In this document: positions 12,070 through 24,287 of the stretch, one piece after another
Layout: each line of letters opens with the position of its first letter
Position numbering within the stretch: position 1 is the stretch's first letter
Origin: Apostichopus japonicus
Lineage: Eukaryota; Echinodermata; Holothuroidea; Aspidochirotida; Stichopodidae
DNA length: 64,000 bases
Direction: 5' to 3'
NCBI RefSeq assembly: GCF_037975245.1
Contig: NC_092574.1
Coordinates: 1,378,001-1,442,000 of the forward strand
Translations under genes and position numbers: made by a program
Notes under the pieces: model-generated
Seen by the model: only the letters and a program-made list of their open reading frames with translations
What the model was told of the DNA's origin: nothing
The model's database searches: none

Positions 12070-12180
12070 ATTTTCAAGCCCGAGAAGTGCCATTTCCGGT
12101 GATCTGGGGGGTATCAAACCCAGAAATTTTCTTGTACGCTGCGCGCCAACCGACGGTGGCGCTCCGCTTAGATAGTAATT
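12070..12180 (+). repeat. hairpin-containing dispersed repeat, copy 3
   Basis: This has the fullest form of the module: GAAGTGCCATTTCCGGTGAT, then TTCTTGTACGCTGCGCGCC, then GACGGTGGCGCTCCGCTTAG. It ends close to the right terminus of the transposon at 12218. Confidence 0.75.
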
Positions 12181-12218
12181 CGCGCCCCCCGGGTTAGAAA
12201 ATCCTGGATACGCGCCTG

Positions 12219-13074
12219 CTTATGTTTGTTTCATTTTGCATATTTCTTCTTTTTCAATTTTCTATCTTGCTTATTTCTTCCACCGTTGTATTTTTTGCAC
12301 AAATGGCCGCCCATATGGGTGTGCGCTCAGCAGGCAACAAAATCGCAAGTTAACCGGATTTAAAGAATAAATCGTATTAACTACTCGGTGATAAGGATAT
12401 ATTACGGTTCAGTTATTGAGGTGGGATTCCGGGGCTTGTAAAGAAAACTTTGAGAACAATGATTCCAGATGATGTTGGCTGATAAGCGCAAGGCAATAAA
12501 TAGAAATCCCACAAGTGAAAGATGCTAGTGACCTTTTGTGATCCACTGGGCCACTGTCCGGTAAGGGTCTATGGGGCCCCGACAAGCTCCGAGGTATTTA
12601 CAAAGTTATGGACATTAAAATGTCGCTTCCAATTTCTTCAAGTGGTATTGGGTGCAAATGAATGAATGATATGTCTTTTCATTCATTCATTCATTTAGGG
12701 ATTCTAAAACTAGTGGCATGTACAAATTCGAAGAGAAAGTGTAGCTGATTTTCACAAAACCGATATAATAAACTTTTTAGGGATATTTTCCTTATTAGGA
12801 ACTTGTAGGGCTGGGTCGATGTGCCACCTCCCCATAAAGTAAGTTAAATAGACACTAGAAATTCCAGTTACAGTAGGATTTGTGCTTTGGCTTCAAAGTC
12901 AGGCACTGAGAATTATTACCAACGATTGCTTCATGGTCCGACGGTGCCGGTGCATTGGGTGCGGGTCATGGGGGGGGGGGGGGTTATGGTTTACATTGTC
13001 TCGAGGACTATCGGGTCGGGGTTCTGTCCTGCTTTCCGGTCATTTGGGGGCGTGATTTACGTTGACTGTAGAAA
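12219..13074. other. spacer, no gene seen
   Basis: Contains the inverted match to 9078-9112, a short ATTC-rich run near 12660-12700 and a G run at 12970-12982. No coding family is recognised. Confidence 0.4.
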
Positions 13075-14559
13075 TGGGAGGAAAATAGAGCAGAGTAGAA
13101 ACAACGTAAAGAGTATACTTGGAGTACAATTAATGAAATTCTCAATAAAAACGGTAAAGACTCATCATATCCAGCAACATTTAAAAATGATGATTGCGAA
13201 ATTGGCAATGATAATGACATCGCTAGCAACTTTAACAAACTTTGTAAATCTTGGTTATAATCTAGTAAGATTAATATTAAACTAAAAGAGGAACATTTTT
13301 TACATAATAATGACAAGGTATACGCCATTCCATATTTACATATCCAGTAACAGTAGAAGAAGTTTTAAAAGTTGCTCACACAAATGTGAAACCAAACAAG
13401 GCAGCAGGCTATGATGACTTTAAGCCAGTTATTATCAAACAAGTAATCCCATACATTGTAAAGCCTTTAACTCATTTCTGCAATATTTTTTTAACACCGG
13501 CATTTTTCCGGATAAGCTTAAAATAGCAAAGGTAAAAACCAATCTTTAAAAAGGAGACCCCAGTCATTTTGAGAATTACCGCCCTATATCTCTATTGTCA
13601 GTCTTTTAAAAAATTATTGAACGATTAATGTTTAATCGTATATAGAGTTTTCTATGTAAATATAATATTCTTAATAACGAGCAGTACGGATTTCGTCCTG
13701 ACCATTCTACAGAATTAGCTTTAGCAGATGCAGTCAACAATATTTATAATAGTCTTGATAAGAATAATACCTGTGTAGGCGTATTTCTCGACCTATCCAT
13801 AGCTTTTGACACCATCGATCACAAAATATTACTAAGTAAATTATCTTTTTATGGTATCAGAGGAACAACCCTAAATTGGCTAGATAGTTATCTTTCAAAT
13901 AGATACCAGTACACTTTATATAAAATTCTAAATCTGAACTTGCTAAAATCGTTTGCGGAGTTCCTCAGGGTTCTATACTAGGTCCATTACTATTTATAAT
14001 TTATGTCAATGATATCGTTAATGTCTCCGATATTGCTAAAACAATATTATTTGCCGACGACACAAATATTTTCTTCGATTCCCAAAATCTACTCTCATCA
14101 CATAAAACTGTTTCTACTGAACTAACTAAATTTTCCAGCTGGTTTGCAGCAAACAAATATCTCTTAACATAGAAAAAACTAATTATATGGTGTTTAATGC
14201 TAGTCACTCATTCAGATGGGATCACAATTATTACCATGAATAATAAAATTATTAATCGGGTTAACACTGCTAAGTTCTTGGCTGTACACATAGACAATAA
14301 ACATTCTTGGCGTGATCATATATCAGCAGTCTGTAACAGAGTAGCTAGAAATACTGGTATGATACAGGGGCGTATCCAGGATTTTCCAATAGGGGGGGCG
14401 CCAGGCATGAATGATCGCCGTCCTGGGGGATGGGTCTAAGGGGAGGGGTGTACAATTTTTGCTTTCAAAGAAGGGCTGAAATGCAAAATGGTGTCATATG
14501 CATGGGCGGCGATCCGTACTTCCGAGTGGGGGGGGGGGGGATATGACCTTGTTGACTAT

Positions 14560-14670
14560 CTAAGCGTAGCGCCACCATGGGTTGGCGCGAAGCGTACAAG
14601 AAAATTTTGGGATTAACAAACCCTCTAGATGGCCGGAAACGGCACTTGCCGAGGTTTCCAAGCGGCATAT
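14560..14670 (-). repeat. hairpin-containing dispersed repeat, copy 4
   Basis: TAGCGCCACCATGGGTTGGC is followed by GCGAAGCGTACAAGAAAATT and AGATGGCCGGAAACGGCACT. It forms a GCGCCA/TGGCGC hairpin just inside the transposon's left end. Confidence 0.75.
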
Positions 14671-15607
14671 ACCCAACTTTAAAATAGGGATGTCATGTCC
14701 GAAATATCTCATAATCAGGATCCAAAATACTTTTTGTTTTAAATTTCGGGTGTTATTTTGGGAAAATTACCCCTGTCAATCTTGTTTCAGGCGCAACGTT
14801 AGAATGTTCGAAAGCTCTGTTATATTATTCGATGAAGAAAATGGCCTCATGCAGGCTATTATAGGCCTATACACATGCAATACACAATTGCACATAGTTA
14901 CATTCCTAGGTACCGATTGCTAGGGCATCCAGGTGAAACGTGTATTAAGCATTACCCTGGTTACATGAGATTCTCAGCTGTTCGAGGGAACATGTACGTG
15001 TGTAGGCCTACTATAGGGCCTATATGAATACTATGAGGGTGCATATATGTACTATATCAATACCGTGGGCGCAATAATACATTTTGTTGTTATAGGGCCA
15101 ATGAAGCCTAGTCAACTATTTTGCTTTATAAAGACGCTTTATTTGAAAAGATCGCACTGCGTTTATGGTAGGCGAGAAATGAAGCTAAAAAAGAGCCGTA
15201 CATTAACGAAGATGCATAAATGTAGGCATGAAAATATTCTTATCCCTGGCATTTGGTGGGGGGGGGGGGGATATGGTGCATTACATCCCCTCCACCCATT
15301 TTCATGGGGGGATATATCCCCCCTCCACCCAGGATCGCCGCCCATGGCCATATGTGATCCATTTTTCGACCTTAATAATAAGCAACATTTCCAGTAAATA
15401 TGGACACAAAATGCACAATTTAGTATGGCTGGCATGTCATTTAGTGTTTATAGTGATAATACAAACACAATTACCATCTATGTTTCTAAAACTATTATGC
15501 CGCCGAACTTCGCCAGAACCTTTTTTTGGCAAACAAAAAATAAAGCATACGGGAGGGGGGGGGGGTTGAGCGATCACCGACATCTCACATAAAGGTCGTC
15601 ATCAATT

Positions 15608-15660
15608 TTTTTTTTTTTTTTTTTTTGGCTAAACTTTTTTTTTTTTGGTGACGGCCAATA
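15608..15660. repeat. T homopolymer tracts
   Basis: A run of about 20 T, then GGCTAAAC, then about 13 T. No other signal. Confidence 0.8.
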
Positions 15661-16445
15661 GGGGGGGGCGCGCGCCTGTTGCGCCCCCCCTGGATACGCC
15701 CCTGATGATATGCAAATTAAAACAGTATTTACCTCCAAATATACTCAGAACACTGTAGGCCTATATATAACTCTGATTTTACCCCAATTAACTTATTGCA
15801 CGACTATATTTGGTCAGGAACCTATTCTACAAATCGTAATCACCTTTGTGTCCTCCAGAAGAGAGCTATTAGCCATATTTCACATGCTGCACCACGTGAT
15901 CATACTAGCCCACTATTCAAAAGATTAAATTTATTAAAACTAAATGATATTATAAGAGTCCAGCTTGCAACATTTGCATATAAAGCATGGAATGGATTGC
16001 TACCCGAGGCTTTTAAAGACTTGATTTATAGTAATAGACTAATCCACAACCATCAAACACGCCATTGTAATAACGCACATGTTTTATCCCATAAAAACGT
16101 GGAATAATCTCCAGGATAATTTTAAGAATAAGCCTTCTTACTCTGTATTCAAAAGGAATCTCCAAACAGTAATTATTTCTCACTATTGATCATGGATTTA
16201 TTCTTGTGTGTGTTAGTGATTAAGATCATTATAAAGATTGTTAGGATTGTTCAAGATTATTAATTTCTATTAGCGTTAATTCGATTATTTCATCATTGTA
16301 CATGCTACTATTAACTTTTCTTTTTCTATTCTTAAGTTTTTCTTTCTTTTTGTTTTTGGGGAGACTCCTATTTGTTAAGCCTTGCAGGCTTTGTAGGAGA
16401 CTTCCCGTCACACTGTAAATTGTGATGAAACAAATAAATATACAA

Positions 16446-18814
16446 ATATGTAATATCAATTCGCTGATTTATGAAAGATCAATCTAAGTTTGAGAAAAAT
16501 CAAGTCACACTAACCATTATTCAATATAGTCGGGGAAGAATGGGTAAGTTAAATAAACTAAACTTATTCGTGTCAGTGATATGACTTCTATGATTTCTAA
16601 GTTAGGCCTGCTAAAAATAGAACGTTCCAAGGATGTTGTCGAAAACGAACATATTGGCCGAAGAGAACATTAGCTTGTTGAGTCGGTAGGTAACCGACTC
16701 ATATACTTAGATGTGAGTTATCTTGTGACGGTGAATGTTTCAATTTCCTGACAAACAAAAGTTGTATCTTGTTGGTAAGGATTATCTGTATTGCTGACTA
16801 AAACACACTTCAGTTGAATTAAGCGAATGAATAACAGTCGGAATATTAACACTAGGCCTATGCTGCAGCTACATTCCTACACAATAAGAATAAACAGATT
16901 TTCATGGATGTGGTATAGCCTAACATTTCATGTATGCTGGCATTGTTAATGTAGATGTTAAATAGTGAGAATATTAATACTTTGGGCACCTAGCCTAATT
17001 GTCACTAGGCTAGGCGGAATTTCCATCATAATGTAGCCTATATATTTGTGCCGAGTATGTAATTGCAGAAGCGTACGTACACCTCGGTCTTACTCTTAGA
17101 AGTTAGACTAGAGTTATACTCCTACTAATACTGGATTTTAAGCTTCTTTGTCTTTGCAAAATGGCAGAGCATGCCAGCAATGCCATAGGATAAGGGAAGT
17201 TAATTGAGTATGTTTACCGGCCAGACGACAGTTGTTTAAGGTTGTATCATTTAAGCTGCTTTTCATTCACTCCGTCAGTGATCTTCCCTTATCCAACAGC
17301 ATGGCTGCAAGACTCTTGCTCAGCCACATTAATACACAAAGACTCAATGAACAGAATGCAGCAGACAGCTGATCATGAACTATGTTAGGTACCAACATTC
17401 AGTATCATTCAATTAGTAAGAGACGAGCTGTTTGTCAAGCAATGTTAATGGTTAAACTACAATTAGAATGAATTGTAATTTAATCCATTCAAATATGTTG
17501 AATGACCTAATTAGTGAGCCCTACTCATAATCAGGTTGTTAATTACCACTTTGCTTTACAGTACAGCAATGCAGGTTTGCACTTCACGTTCCGTTTCTCA
17601 CAAAAGTAGAACGGCCGAAAACAATTGGAATTTTTCATATAATTGCCCAAAATGTCATATGTATACAGGACAGTCCTGAAGGTACAATAAACTTTTGAAA
17701 CATTACACCTCATTCACTTATATAAGTACAACCATTCTTATAGATGTGGAATTAAACAGTTGTTAGGAGAGTTACATTAGAATTGACCCTTTCTAGAAAC
17801 ATCTGAAAAGGGGTTCATAGCAACTGACAGATAGGTAAAACTAGCTATGAGGAATGATGTAGGCATGTTAATTCCCATCAGTAGTGAAGATAATGATTCT
17901 GATATTCCAGAAAATAGAGCTGACATAAGTGATTCATTTTCCAATTTCCACTTGTCAAATCAATATCTACAATATGTCCATATGCAATACATATTATTAG
18001 ATTGGGGAGGTACATAATTACCCAGAACAATTTTACATGAAATTTCTACTAAATTTAAGACACTTTTTGCCTCAAATCTTCTTGATATTGAAAGAGATTG
18101 AGCCTTTTAAAATAATTTAGTTGAATTGGGTTGATCTGAAGGATTGTCCAAACATTCACAAAGTTTTTAAAAAAAATCAAACATTTTGAAGTTATTGACC
18201 ACATGGCTAGCGAGGACCACCCTGAAACTTCAGTTTTGCCGACAATAGTTGAATATGTTGGCACCAAAGCAAATTTGTCTTGGACTTAATGCTGGTGGGA
18301 ATATTTTGTGTGTGAATATTCTAGGTCCCTTGCAGTCTTTGTGGCTGAATGATGATAATTTAACTCATGTAGTTAATGGACATAGGCCTATGTCTAGGAA
18401 TGCAGATATTATGATGAACAATTGTGATGGAGCCAACTAGGAATCTAATGTAAAGCATTACATTCATAGTTGGGAGTTCAGTTGTATTTTTTTTTCATTT
18501 GTCCAAGTGCTACTTCATCATGCAAGAAATGGACACTGATTATTTTGACAGGGATTGTCATGCGCATAATGTATGTTGTAGAGTCAAACAAAACAGTGAT
18601 TGTAACAAAGCCATCCCTGGCAGCTAAGAGAAGAGCCATCAGGGTCCACATTCTTGCAAATGCTCTTCAAAGATTTGCAAAGAAAACAAATTTTAATTAC
18701 CAAATCATTTGACATCTTCCACATATGCCACAACAGCCTATGTGTGGAGGTTTCTCATCTATCAGCAGAATCTCGCAGTGTAGCAACAGCACGTCTTGCA
18801 TGTTAGATTGGACT
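16446..18814. other. non-coding stretch without recognised gene
   Basis: No open frame with family resemblance and no transposon termini noticed. TAGGCCT words are frequent, as elsewhere in the window. It may be intergenic or intronic. Confidence 0.4.
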
Positions 18815-20690
18815 GGTTTTTTATTTTTGTTTAACCATGTAGCTTGTACTCTCTCTCTCTGAGTTGTACTCTCCTCCGTCTGTATGCTCTGCCTCTCTTA
18901 CATAATCTATCATACTGTTTTTTCTTTGCATCTATCTGTTTCAGAGACTGGATACATGGACTATTGAGCTCACCTTTAATCCTGTAGTTTCCATCTTCCT
19001 GGCTATGGACTCTCCAGGCCCATTATTTGTGATGTGTGTGGCACTGTGGTCCCTGTACTGACTGTTGCGTGAAATGTTTGTGCTATGTTTGGATTGGTAA
19101 CTCGAAAGCATTATTGAGTACCTCTGCTTTATGGGTGGAAGTCTGAAACTGAGTGGACCATAAACGTTTGCTGCAGGTGGGTGTCTCAGGTATTTTGTTT
19201 AGCTTCCTGCTGTCAGTGTGGGATATTAGCAGGGACCTTTTGTAGCATTTGGCATGAATGGAAACGTGTACTTCCTGCCCCTCTTGCATACAAATGAATG
19301 CTTGGGCAATGTGAATGATTTCCATTGTAGCACTTTCAAGGCAGTCTTAACATGTTGATAAAGCTGAACAACTTTGCAGTGGTCGTATTTGAGGGCTTTA
19401 ATTCCTGCAAGTAGTCACCTCTGCCTATACAGGGCAGGCCAAGTCCTCTGCAAAGTACTTTTGCTTCTTAGTCTTAGTTTTTGCAGTTAACATATCAGAG
19501 GAGAGTACTGCTTTAGTCAGTGCTCTGTGGAGTGACCTGTTTAGGTGTACTTGGTCTAACAGGTTCTCTGTTCAGAATGAGTAGCTGCAGCCATTGTACC
19601 AGTGAACCCTTTACATGCCTTGCCATCAGCATCAGTTATGAGGCACTTGACCTTTAGTGGGTTCTCACCAGTAAGTAATTTGGATGCACAAATCTCTCCA
19701 CCATTCTGTTCATCTCCGACATTTGCATCTTTGCTGAACAGACCTCATGGCCTGGACATTGTACCTTGTGACCCCTACTTCTATTCATTCCACCAAGTAA
19801 GTAGAACTTGCTACTGTGATGGTAACCAATAACAAATATATGCATGGTGACATTCTCAACAATTACATCCTGCATTGGCTTGCAGGAGCAAATGGAGTCT
19901 TACTTTTCTATTAAGCAGAGGGTTATTATATATTGACAATCTTCTGCAAAAAATGGAGTCTTTTGAGAGGCCACACAGTTGCAGTGTCTCCTCTATACAC
20001 CCCTTTTCAACATATCATTTTCATTAATTTCTTCTATTACATGTAGGTCCAAATTGGTTGACTTTTGTAGTGTCCTGACAGCAGGACTGGGAAGAGAGAT
20101 GCTGCTGATCAATCTACGAGCTGAACTTGAACTGATCGATATCTGATGCAAGCCTGACCGCAATACAATGTTTAGTTCTGAAGGTTTCTTGCCAGGTTTG
20201 CTACTTTGGTTTAAAACTTTATAGGTGGCCAAAAGCTTATGTCTGTATAGCTACAGAGTGATTCTAAACACAACCTTAGAATCAAGTCCCACAAATTCTT
20301 TCATACCAGAAAACGATATAGGGACGTCCTCACATCCATTGCTTGTCTCTCAGTGAGCCATCATTGCACTGTGATAGGCTCTTAATAAGACTTGCAAATT
20401 TACTAAACTGTTTCCTGTAGATTCTGCACACTAACAATGCAATTATGAGCCATTTGATCAAGCTTGCCAGTTGAGTTAACTACTATATACTCTTCCATGC
20501 TGAGCCTTGTATGAGCAGGTTTGCAAGAGGAAATAGTTGCCATATCTGAATCAGAAGGGCTAGGCAGTCTGGTTGGCACAGCTGTATGAGCTGTTAAGCC
20601 AAACCTGTTACCTGGCTTCAAGGTTGTTGCACACCTACCAAATAATACCTTTCCCTTTACCCATTCTTCTAAATACTAATCAGTTTTTAT
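18815..20690. repeat. segmental duplication, copy A
   Basis: The block 18830-19205 (GTAGCTTGTACTCTCTCTC, GATACATGGACTATTGAGCT, GGCTATGGACTCTCCAGGC) matches 22805-23180. The block 20515-20640 (GTTTGCAAGAGGAA, AACCTGTTACCTGGCTTCAA, GGTTGTTGCAC.CCTACCAAA) matches 23428-23565 in the same order. Between them copy A keeps about 1.3 kb missing in copy B. Minus-strand frames in both copies are basic-rich (KRDRAYRRRRAQ in copy B) and may be remnants of an old mobile or duplicated gene, but I cannot name it. Confidence 0.7.
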
Positions 20691-20993
20691 CCTTAAAATA
20701 TAGCAATTTTCCAGTGACCTATTCACTAGTTTGTTTGTAAGCATTTATTGGAAGTCTAAGCAGTTGAATAGCTGCACATAGAAAATGATACAAGACAAGA
20801 CTTACACTGAGAAACTAGTCAATATGATCTACTACAACTATTTTGGAATGTTGTTTGAACAGCGCCCTCATTATAGATCTGATCACAGCTAGTACATAGC
20901 TCTCCTAAGTACTTTTTGCACCAAAATCTGACAAAATACCTTTGAAATTTAGCAGTGCCAAAGTAACAAGTACATTTTTCTTTTTCGTTTCAG

Positions 20994-21080
20994 GGCCAGA
21001 GCTAAGTGCTAATGCTTTACTAGATGATCAAATTTCCAGAGGGAAGAAGGCCAACTTGTGTCAAGTTTCCACCAGAGGGG
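20994..21080 (+). CDS. candidate internal exon, product unknown
   Basis: A pyrimidine-rich tract ending TTTCGTTTCAG precedes an 87-base segment, and GGGG|GTAAGT follows. One frame is open with two leading bases, giving about 28 residues starting PELSANALLDDQ. It leaves one base, and the candidate exon at 24485 needs exactly two, so the two join in phase. No domain is recognised. If real, the piggyBac-like element at 21397-22679 sits in the intron between them. Confidence 0.4.
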
Positions 21081-21317
21081 GTAAGTAGCACCAAACTGAG
21101 GGACTGTGCTTAAAACACATTCTGTGGACCCAAGAACAATTTAGACATTCAGTAGATGCCTGTCATGCTGATGGAACGACTTCTTATCACACTAGGGAAT
21201 ATGTCAACCATTGGGAACTCACTTGTTTAAAGTTCAGTACTGTATTATTCATATAGACTGTACAACATGTGTGAGACACCATATGAAGATTCACACAATA
21301 GACAGAGATAAACAGAA

Positions 21318-21396
21318 ATGGTGTAAGTCACAACTTCTCAAACTATGATAAAAAGAGGTTTAAAGTGGAGTTTATATATCTCAACTGTTACTTTAA
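21318..21396. repeat. left flank of repeat also found at 24288-24365
   Basis: GGTGTAAGTCACAACTTCTC and AAAGAGGTTTAA.GTGGAGT are shared with 24289-24345. The repeat resumes at 22684-22800 after the piggyBac-like insertion and matches 24365-24470. Confidence 0.75.
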
Positions 21397-22679
21397 AGGA
21401 TTGTCTGGTGGCCCAAAGAAGTTACCTTAAAAAATAGTAAATAATTTTCCAAAAATGTTGTCAAAGTATGAGGATGCTAATGTTGGGTTTGACAGAGAAA
21501 CAAATTTTTTATCATTAAGGATAGACATTTCAAATATGATTTGAACAGTACAGAACGTGACGTCAGCTATGCTAATGCAGATTGCGACATAACCCACCCT
21601 CCGCACAGTACCTATACGGTAATCACAACAAAAACCGCATTTGTAAACAGATAAATTTCTTCCTTAATTTCCAGTGAAATTTCTTAGAAATTAGATATGT
21701 TTTCAAAAACTCCTTAAGCCGCCATGTACTAGATCGGTGGTTCCGTGGTCTTTGTGTAACACAAGGTAAATTTCAACAGCAGACTCTTCGTTGTTTAGGC
21801 TATACATCGCGCTATCCAGCTCCAACGCGAAGGATGTTCGCATGTAGGCTATACTCAAACGTTGACAATTGGACAGTTATGCGAAGCCTAAGCTTCTCAG
21901 TGCTACATTCTGCTCTGACAACGATTTCGATAAATTTCTTCCATAATTCCGGTGAAATTTTTTATAAATTAGATATGATTTAAAAAACTCCTTAAGCCGC
22001 CATATATGTAGTAGATTGGTGGTTTCGTGGTCTTTGTGTAACACAAGATAAATTTTAACAGCAGACTCTTCGTTGTTTATACATCGCGCTATCCAGCTCC
22101 AACGCGAAGAATGTTCGCGTGTATAGGCTACTCTAACGTTTACAATTGGTCAGTTCTTCGAAGCCTAAGCTTCTCGGTGCTACATTCTGCTCTGACATCG
22201 ATTTCGCCAAGTTTCATCTTTCGGTGTAACGAATACTTTTCAAGTTTCCTTTTACTGTTAATTTGATCCGTGAATTTTATTTCAGCGATTTCGAAGAACA
22301 GTTTATGAACTGTGGTTTGAGTGTGAGTGTACTATGTGCAACGCTATGCAAGTACACCAACTGAGCATCGTAGGATATACGTTCGCGAGTGTGTACGTTA
22401 TATATATTAGACAATCCAATGTGCTTACGTGTGAGTTTATTTGCTGCGGATATTGGAGTGCTAACTTCCAAGTCGCCTGTTTTGTCTATTTGCAAGCACT
22501 ACGTCAATCACCATATTGAAGCGTTCGAACAAACGGTACTTTTGGTGAGAAACTGGTGAATTTGAAAACCAGATTTCTACAAGAAGAAAACGTCAAATGG
22601 GGACAATTTTTACATGGTTAGAAAGAGAAAAATAATAACTACAAGGACAATGTATCAAATCTTCCACCAGACAATTCCT
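21397..22679. mobile_element. piggyBac-like MITE (TTAA target)
   Basis: The ends AGGATTGTCTGGTGG and CCACCAGACAATTCCT are inverted repeats, and TTAA lies directly outside both (21393-21396 and 22680-22683). The related locus at about 24357-24370 has a single TTAA in uninterrupted sequence (TTAGTTAAGATGGCAT), so it preserves the empty site. TTAA duplication is diagnostic of piggyBac-type transposases. The 1.28-kb interior has no transposase frame and contains a tandem duplication of about 290 bp. Confidence 0.85.
21650..22220. repeat. two-unit tandem duplication inside the piggyBac-like element
   Basis: Units start near 21650 and 21930. They share AAATTTCTTCC, AAACTCCTTAAGCCGCCAT, GTGGTCTTTGTGTAACACAA, CATCGCGCTATCCAGCTCC and GCTACATTCTGCTCTGACA. 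Confidence 0.8.
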
Positions 22680-22683
22680 TTAA

Positions 22684-23600
22684 GGTGGCATACTCCTATG
22701 AGCTTCTATATCAATCTGCACCAAGTGTTCTCCTTCAGAAAAAGTGACAAAAAAGCAACAGGAGAACATCTTTTTTGATATGTCATCAATCACTGGACTG
22801 GTTTATGTTTTTAGTTCTACCATGTAGCTTGTACTTTCTCTCTCTGAGTTGTGCTCTCCTCCTTCTGTATGCTCTGTCTCTCTTATGTAATCTATCATAC
22901 TGTTGTTTTCCTTGCATCTGTTTCAGAGTCTGGATACATGGACTATTTGAGCTCACCTTTAATCCTATAGCTTCCATCTTCCTGGCTATGGACTCTCCAG
23001 GCAGGCCCATATCTTGTGATGTGTATTCCACTGTTGTCCTTGTACTGATGCCTGATAATATGGTGCTATGTTTTGGATTGGTCACCTCGAAAGCATTATT
23101 GACTACCTCTGCTTTTTGAGTGGAAGTCTGAAACTGAGTGGACCATAATGTTTGCTGCAGGTGGGTGTCTCAGGTATTTCATTTACAGTACTGATTTCGC
23201 TTAACTCCCTTTGAAATTTGTTAAAAAGAAAATAAACGAATTTCTTTGTTTTTTATCGAAATTCGCCAATTTTTATCGAAATTCAACAAATTTTAACGAT
23301 TGGTTATCTCAGTCATTTCCTCCGTGGAATTTTCAACGATGCGTTGAAACTCTCTTTTAAACGAATGGAAGGTCAATATGCGGTTATGCAAAACGTCGGA
23401 AAACGCGTAACTTTGTTTATTAGTTGCAAGTTTGCAAGAGGAATAGGTGCAACATCTGCATCAGAAGGGTAGGCATGTCACCAGTGCGGTTGGCATCAGC
23501 TGTACGAGCTGTAAAACCGAACCTGTTACCTGGCTTCAAGGTTGTTGCACGCCTACCAAACATACCCATTAAAATATAACAATTTCCTAGTGACCTATTC
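22684..23600. repeat. segmental duplication, copy B
   Basis: Same block order as copy A (18815-20690) but with the middle replaced by about 240 bp of AT-rich DNA (23185-23425). Its minus strand has a 99-codon frame (22786-23085) with a basic KRDRAYRRRRAQLRERKYK segment. The copy A equivalent is broken. I do not recognise the protein; it is probably a remnant. Confidence 0.65.
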
Positions 23601-24287
23601 AGTGGCGTCTTTCGCGACTGACTGCACTTTTGTTCTGAACTTTTTTCCGATACATTTGGCCCACTGGCACTCACTTCACAAAGTTATTTGCCTCCCCCAA
23701 CCAAATGTGTTTTACCTACTGAAAGAAAGATAATTTGCAATGCGTTTTTCAATGGTTAAACTGATATTATTATTACCACAAATATTGTATCGACTTCCCC
23801 AATAATTCGAACCAATATGGAAGGGTAATAACACATGTAAAAACCGGTGCATGCCTATATGATATGCACATTGACATGTGTAACGCGCACAAAACGCGAA
23901 CAATTTTGGATATATTTTTCGGGCAAGTCGTTACAGCCCCCCAAATCATATTGGGCCCCTACGCCTATGACGGTAGTTCTATTAGGCATTTTTTTGGAGT
24001 ATTCAAAATCACACCAAGTTTTGTGTGGTGGAGTATAAGAATCGCGAGATACAATATCTTAAAATGGCAAGGCAAACGTGGTAATTATGACTGATTAAAG
24101 GCCAATTTTGACCGAAATTTTTCAATTTTTAGGTCATTCACAATCACAGGAATATATGAATAGGCCTAGATAAACTGTAGTGCGACAGTCGGAAATTCCA
24201 GCTGTCGCACTCCAATTTTCCTTTAATCGTCAGTTTTATCAAGTTCGGGGGGGTGAGACACCCCCCCCCCAGTCTAGCCATGTCCCT
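23601..24287. other. repeat-derived DNA with a transposon-like right edge
   Basis: Positions 23835-23960 match 11104-11215 in inverted orientation. The stretch ends with a C run and GTCTAGCCATGTCCCTG at about 24271-24287, which resembles a CAGGGACATGGCTAGAC terminus. I did not find the left partner. A short inverted pair (GTGCGACAG/CTGTCGCAC) lies at 24180-24210. Confidence 0.45.

Larger units (their letters stand above)
10265..12218. mobile_element. DNA transposon with CAGGCGCGTATCCAGG termini
   Basis: The two ends are perfect 16-bp inverted repeats (CAGGCGCGTATCCAGG and its complement). The flanks share CTTAT, a 5-bp possible target duplication, shorter than hAT would give, so the superfamily is unsettled. 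The element carries a G run just inside the left end, a long purine tract, two copies of the hairpin repeat, and an internal CTACACGCCTG near 10995 that may be the end of another nested element. No transposase frame is visible. Confidence 0.7.
14365..15704. mobile_element. DNA transposon (CAGGGGCGTATCCAGG termini) inside LINE copy 1
   Basis: Perfect 16-bp inverted termini (CAGGGGCGTATCCAGG) bound a 1,340-bp insertion. ATGATA is duplicated on both sides (14359-14364 and 15705-15710). LINE copy 2 keeps the uninterrupted site (GGTATTATATGCAAATT near 31300), which proves the boundaries. The interior has C, G and T homopolymers, the hairpin repeat copy 4 and an inverted G-run/C-run near 15260-15350. 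No transposase frame is seen. The 6-bp duplication does not fit the 8 bp of hAT exactly. Confidence 0.9.
13075..16445 (+). mobile_element. CR1/L2-like LINE, copy 1, split by a DNA transposon
   Basis: Conceptual translation of the broken frame gives the reverse transcriptase of a CR1/L2-like non-LTR element. The motifs are YGFRPDHSTELAL, F(L)DLS.AFDTIDH, GVPQGSILGPLLF..YVND and the catalytic FADD at about 14050. After the insertion at 14365-15704 the C-terminal region resumes (RLNLLKLNDII, FAYKAWNGLLPEAFKDL). Small indels and a stop in IYSF/IY.SF break the frame. It is 5' truncated, lacking the endonuclease. The 3' end has a G-C stem-loop and a GAAACAAATAAATATAC tail. It closely resembles copy 2 at 30086-32095, so the family moved recently. 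Confidence 0.9.
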
